Of a stretch of 9,223 bases of DNA, positions 6,880 to 9,223 are shown in pieces. How positions within the stretch are numbered: position 1 is the stretch's first letter; the number at the start of each line of letters is the position of its first letter. The position numbers were made by a program, and so were the translations under genes. The stretch is from contig JAISIV010000137.1 of assembly GCA_031261865.1 (NCBI GenBank), positions 1 to 9,223 of the forward strand, read 5' to 3'. The stretch comes from Lactobacillaceae bacterium (GTDB taxonomy: Bacteria > Bacillota > Bacilli > Lactobacillales > Lactobacillaceae). The notes beneath the pieces were generated by a model. It was not told the DNA's origin and ran no database searches. It saw nothing but the letters and a program-made list of their open reading frames with translations.

Positions 6880-6888
6880 ATTTTGATT

Positions 6889-8142
6889 ATGCAAGAAACT
6901 ACTTTTGTTAAAAAAACAAGCTACTTTTATAAGATGTTTGCTGGACAATTTATCTCGCAATTCACGAGTCAAATTGTTCAGTATTCACTCATTTGGTATT
7001 TAACTGCGAAAACTAATTCACCAGCAATCCTTGCTTGGTCTACATTAATAGCGTTCATACCAGGTATTTTATTTGGACCTTTTGTTGGATCGTTCATCGA
7101 TAGAATCAATAAGCGAATTCTAATGATTGGGGCGGATTGGATTGTGGCTTTCGCTGCCATATTGATTGCAATTTTCGGTGGTGACGAACAAAGAACCGTC
7201 ATCATTATTTTCATTGCTTTGTTCATTCGATCTTTTGCTGGCGTCGTTCAACAACCAACGATGTCATCAATTATTCCGACGTTAGTACCTGATGATTTCG
7301 TACCCAAGGTTGGTGGCATTAACGGAACAGCTTATTCAGCCACTATGCTAATTTCTCCAGCGATTGGAGCTATGTTGTATTCGATTTTCCCGTTAAACCA
7401 AATTATGCTTTTGGATGTTATTGGCGCAATTTTTGGGACAATTTCCGTATTAATTGTCCCAATTAGAAGTTTCGCCTCAGTTAACGGTGCACCTACTAAT
7501 GTTTTTGCTGATGCAAAAATCGGATGGGAAACTTTAAGGAGCCAAAAAGGTATCTATATTGCAGTCCTTTGGTCGGCTATCATTACGATGTTCGTTATGC
7601 CAATTTTTAGTATGTATCCATTGATCACCACTAATTTTTTTCACGGTTCAATCGGGGATGCCTCAATAGTTGAAACCACTTATTCAATTGGGACTCTAAT
7701 TGGTGGAATTGTTTTAGGTATCTTTGCCAAACTCAATAATCGTATGAATATCTTGGTTATCGGTTATATCGTCGCTGGTTTATTCTTTGGTGCAGCCGGG
7801 TTATTGCCAAGCAATCATCACTACCTAATTTGGTTCGAAATTTTCCAAATTCCAGCTGGTGTTGGTTTCATGCTTGGGAATGGTCTTTTTAATTCCTTAA
7901 TTCAACAAGCTTTCCCAGCAGAAAAATTGGGTCGCGTTTTGTCGATTACGACAACGATTTCCAATCTTGCAGGCCCTGTAGGTTTAGTTTTTGCTAGCCC
8001 ACTAGAAAAGGCAATTGGCCTTAATGGATTGTCGATTATGGGTGGCGTTGCAATGGTGATTTTTACCCTCGTGATTTATTCCGACAAAAACGCTCGAGCT
8101 TTAAACCATTTGAAAGTACAAACGGACACCAGTAAAAAATAA
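6889..8142 (+). CDS. MFS exporter, Mef-like multidrug/macrolide efflux group
   Basis: A 417-residue, 12-helix-type membrane transporter. AGQFISQFTSQIVQYSLIWYL at 18-38 and the loop 2-3 motif FIDRINKRILMIGAD (69-83, a variant of MFS motif A) resemble Mef-type drug:H+ antiporters. Such proteins export small molecules using the proton gradient; the substrate cannot be read from sequence, and most chromosomal homologs are uncharacterised. Start choice: a TTG at 6883 is in frame two codons earlier but lies upstream of the expected transcription start, so ATG 6889 is preferred. Neither start has a Shine-Dalgarno, and the mRNA appears to be leaderless. It is transcribed alone, between the serS terminator and the tRNA-Leu promoter that begins 3 bases past its stop. 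No resistance claim is supported. Confidence 0.88.
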   Translation: MQETTFVKKTSYFYKMFAGQFISQFTSQIVQYSLIWYLTAKTNSPAILAWSTLIAFIPGILFGPFVGSFIDRINKRILMIGADWIVAFAAILIAIFGGDEQRTVIIIFIALFIRSFAGVVQQPTMSSIIPTLVPDDFVPKVGGINGTAYSATMLISPAIGAMLYSIFPLNQIMLLDVIGAIFGTISVLIVPIRSFASVNGAPTNVFADAKIGWETLRSQKGIYIAVLWSAIITMFVMPIFSMYPLITTNFFHGSIGDASIVETTYSIGTLIGGIVLGIFAKLNNRMNILVIGYIVAGLFFGAAGLLPSNHHYLIWFEIFQIPAGVGFMLGNGLFNSLIQQAFPAEKLGRVLSITTTISNLAGPVGLVFASPLEKAIGLNGLSIMGGVAMVIFTLVIYSDKNARALNHLKVQTDTSKK

Positions 8143-8144
8143 TT

Positions 8145-8153
8145 TGGTATAAT
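8145..8153 (+). promoter_or_regulatory. Extended -10 promoter upstream of tRNA-Leu
   Basis: TGGTATAAT, a perfect TATAAT (8148-8153) with a TGN extension, 3 bases after the MFS stop codon. CGGACA at 8123-8128 is a partial -35 but the 19-bp spacer is long. Transcription would begin near 8160, about 100 bases before the tRNA. It is the best promoter seen for the tRNA gene. Confidence 0.7.
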
Positions 8154-8174
8154 ATTTCTCGTTGCTTAGGTAAC

Positions 8175-8203
8175 CGGGAGTCCTCTCATCTCCCGTTTTC
8201 TCT
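8175..8203 (+). terminator. Terminator-like hairpin between promoter and tRNA-Leu
   Basis: A perfect 6-bp GC-rich stem CGGGAG (8175-8180) with CTCCCG (8190-8195), a 9-base pyrimidine-rich loop, then TTTTCTCT. It may be the terminator of the MFS gene, but it also lies downstream of the TGGTATAAT promoter, so it should trim or attenuate tRNA transcription or make a short RNA of about 40 nt. The broken T tract makes it a moderate terminator. Confidence 0.6.
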
Positions 8204-8226
8204 GTGAACCAAATTCATACAGATTT

Positions 8227-8256
8227 TGTAAGTTGCTGATTTATCAACAACTTACA
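8227..8256 (+). repeat. Inverted repeat just upstream of tRNA-Leu
   Basis: A 9-bp perfect stem TGTAAGTTG (8227-8235) with CAACTTACA (8248-8256) and a 12-base loop, ending 4 bases before the mature tRNA 5' end. No T run follows, so it is not a terminator. It may shape the RNase P substrate or be an operator; no function can be assigned. Confidence 0.55.
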
Positions 8257-8260
8257 TCCT

Positions 8261-8342
8261 GCGGATGTGGCGGAACGGGCAGACGCGCTAGATTTAGGTT
8301 CTAGTGGGGTGACCCGTGCAGGTTCGATTCCTGTCATCCGTA
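8261..8342 (+). tRNA. tRNA-Leu (anticodon UAG)
   Basis: An 82-base cloverleaf: acceptor stem GCGGATG/CATCCGT (G1:U72 wobble), D stem GCG/CGC, anticodon stem CTAGA/TCTAG with loop TTTAGGT and anticodon TAG at 8295-8297, a long class II variable arm (GGGGTGACCC) and T arm GCAGG-TTCGATT-CCTGT. Discriminator base A73 (8342) is the leucine identity base. The 3' CCA is not encoded and must be added by the CCA enzyme. It reads CUN codons, chiefly CUA. It is a single-gene unit with its own promoter and terminator; no integrase or duplicated tRNA end is seen nearby. Confidence 0.96.
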
Positions 8343-8347
8343 AATTG

Positions 8348-8382
8348 ACCTTATCTCATCTTGGGATAAGGTTTTTTTCTTT
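8348..8382 (+). terminator. Intrinsic terminator of tRNA-Leu
   Basis: ACCTTATC (8348-8355) pairs with GATAAGGT (8365-8372), extendable by a G:T and a C:G pair, and is followed by seven Ts and TTT clusters. It starts 6 bases after the tRNA and insulates it from rplJ. Confidence 0.93.
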
Positions 8383-8399
8383 TCTTTACCTAAAAAGTT

Positions 8400-8408
8400 T
8401 GTTATACT
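8400..8408 (+). promoter_or_regulatory. Extended -10 promoter of rplJ
   Basis: TGTTATACT: TGN extension plus TATACT (8403-8408). No good -35 is visible at 16-18 bp upstream. Transcription would start near 8415, giving a leader of about 140 bases that contains the whole L10 leader structure. Confidence 0.6.
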
Positions 8409-8430
8409 TTTTGAGTAATTTATTTGATTT

Positions 8431-8520
8431 ACCTAAGACGTCGGTTGGCCATTGGCTGTAAATCCTGCCGAGGAAAAGATTTCTTTTCGTTTGGTCGTGT
8501 CTTAGCACGGCTTTTTCTTT
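8431..8520 (+). promoter_or_regulatory. L10 leader (rplJ autoregulatory attenuator)
   Basis: A match by eye to the Firmicute L10 leader, including the conserved AATCCTGCCGAGG (8461-8473). Two exclusive pairings are visible. CTAAGAC (8433-8439) pairs exactly with GTCTTAG (8499-8505), closing a structure with inner hairpins TGGCC/GGCTG (8446-8450 with 8454-8458) and GAAAAG/CTTTTC (8473-8478 with 8483-8488). Alternatively GGTCGTG (8493-8499) pairs with CACGGCT (8506-8512) followed by TTTTT, a terminator hairpin. In Bacillus subtilis the L10(L12)4 complex binds this leader and favours the terminator, so excess ribosomal stalk protein shuts off rplJL. The same logic is inferred here. Confidence 0.88.
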
Positions 8521-8554
8521 GGTTAAATCCAAATTACAAGAAAGGAAGATACTC

Positions 8555-9205
8555 ATGAGCGAACAAAACATTGCCTTGAAAGCTCAACAAGTTGATGAAG
8601 TAGCCCAACTCCTTAAGGACTCTGCTTCTGCAATCGTTGTTGACTCTCGTGGTTTGACTGTTGCTCAAGTTAACGACTTGCGTAATCAATTGCGCGCTGA
8701 AGGCGTTAGCTTGAAGGTTATCAAAAACAAGATCATGACTCGTGCCGCTGAAAAAGCTGGTTTCGAAGAATTGAATCCTGTCTTTGTTGGACCATCCGCT
8801 GTTGCTTTTTCTGAAAGTGACGCCATTGCTCCAGCCCGTATCCTCAAGAAGTTTTCAGATACTGCTGATGCTCTTGAACTTAAGGGTGGAATTGTTGATG
8901 GTAAGGTAGTATCTCTTGACGAAGTAAACCGTTACGCAGCTCTTCCAAGTCGCGAAGCTTTGCTTGGTCAATTGATGGCCGAATTCCAATTCCCACTTCG
9001 CAGCTTTATGTATGCAGTTAAGGCTGTTGCTGAAAAGCGCGAAGCTGATGGAGAAGTAGCTGAAGCACCTGCCGTTGAAGCGGCTCCTGCTGAAGCCACA
9101 GAAGAAGCCACTGCAGAAGATGCAGTTGCTGAAGAACCAAAAGAAGAAGTAGCTGAAGCTGTTGAAGCTCCTGCTGCTGAAAATAATGAAGAAAGTGCAG
9201 AATAA
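8555..9205 (+). CDS. rplJ: 50S ribosomal protein L10 with acidic C-terminal extension
   Basis: Ribosomal protein L10 anchors the L12 dimers of the ribosomal stalk to 23S rRNA, where they recruit GTPase factors. The N-terminal domain includes VVDSRGLTVAQVNDLRNQLR (28-47) and LKVIKNKI (53-60), and the C-terminal helix that holds L12 follows (about 138-165). The ATG at 8555 has GGAAG at 8544-8548 with ideal spacing; an in-frame TTG at 8519 lies within the leader terminator region and is rejected. The protein is 216 residues, against about 165-175 for most L10s. Residues 162-216 form an Ala/Glu tail with 20 acidic and 2 basic residues. Codon use is strongly biased, as in highly expressed genes. 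It is controlled by the L10 leader. The next gene should be rplL. Confidence 0.97.
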   Translation: MSEQNIALKAQQVDEVAQLLKDSASAIVVDSRGLTVAQVNDLRNQLRAEGVSLKVIKNKIMTRAAEKAGFEELNPVFVGPSAVAFSESDAIAPARILKKFSDTADALELKGGIVDGKVVSLDEVNRYAALPSREALLGQLMAEFQFPLRSFMYAVKAVAEKREADGEVAEAPAVEAAPAEATEEATAEDAVAEEPKEEVAEAVEAPAAENNEESAE

Positions 9206-9217
9206 TCTGCAATTTTT

Positions 9218-9223
9218 GGAGGA
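9218..9223 (+). promoter_or_regulatory. Ribosome binding site of the next gene (expected rplL)
   Basis: GGAGGA at the very end of the window, 13 bases after the rplJ stop, is a near-perfect Shine-Dalgarno. The gene itself is outside; rplL (L7/L12) is inferred from the universal rplJ-rplL order. Confidence 0.75.

Noticed and set aside
6883..6888. TTG start for the MFS gene
   Set aside because: It lies only 4 bases after the -10 box, upstream of the likely transcription start; ATG 6889 is adequate.
8261..8342. tRNA-Leu as an integration site of a mobile element
   Set aside because: No duplicated tRNA 3' end, integrase or change in base composition is seen downstream; rplJ follows directly.
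8267..8461. Open frame of 64 codons across the tRNA
   Set aside because: It runs through tRNA-Leu, its terminator and the rplJ promoter, and has no ribosome binding site.
8519..8554. TTG start giving rplJ 12 extra residues
   Set aside because: It lies in the T-rich end of the leader terminator; the extra residues do not fit L10, and ATG 8555 has a good Shine-Dalgarno.
9018..9212. Minus-strand frame rich in Leu and Gln
   Set aside because: It is the antisense shadow of the repetitive GCT/GAA codons of the L10 tail.

Overview
The window looks like a low-GC Firmicute of the order Lactobacillales, family Lactobacillaceae. The Leuconostoc/Weissella side of the family is a guess. The basis is AT-rich DNA, purine-rich ribosome binding sites, short intrinsic terminators with U tracts, extended -10 (TGN) promoters, LytR-CpsA-Psr proteins, a deoxynucleoside kinase next to serS (a linkage also known in Bacillus), and a Firmicute-type L10 leader before rplJ. 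No prophage, insertion sequence, CRISPR array or obvious horizontally acquired island is visible.

Layout. Positions 1-1341 (+) hold two adjacent membrane acyltransferase-3 genes, the first cut by the window edge. A bidirectional terminator at 1344-1387 separates them from two tandem minus-strand genes for LytR-CpsA-Psr (LCP) ligases (1389-2600 and 2708-4096), each with its own terminator. An 85-bp divergent promoter region (4097-4181) leads rightward into an overlapping three-gene unit: a VanY-like membrane-anchored protein, a deoxynucleoside kinase and seryl-tRNA synthetase (4182-6828). After a terminator comes an MFS exporter (6889-8142), then tRNA-Leu(UAG) at 8261-8342 with its own promoter and terminator. 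Last come the L10 attenuator leader and rplJ (8555-9205). The ribosome binding site of the next gene, presumably rplL, is the last thing in the window.

How it fits together. The left half is envelope biology: O-acylation of surface polymers, LCP attachment of polymers to the wall, and a peptidoglycan-peptidase-like protein. The right half is core translation and nucleotide metabolism. I did not find a convincing new multi-gene system. The best oddities are these: a VanY-like protein that has lost one zinc-ligand position and the catalytic Glu; an acyltransferase-3 protein lacking the Arg of its R-x10-H motif; two genes (VanY-like and MFS) whose start codons have no Shine-Dalgarno and sit just below a -10 box; a tRNA-Leu promoter followed by a terminator-like hairpin before the tRNA; and an L10 protein with a long acidic Ala/Glu tail.
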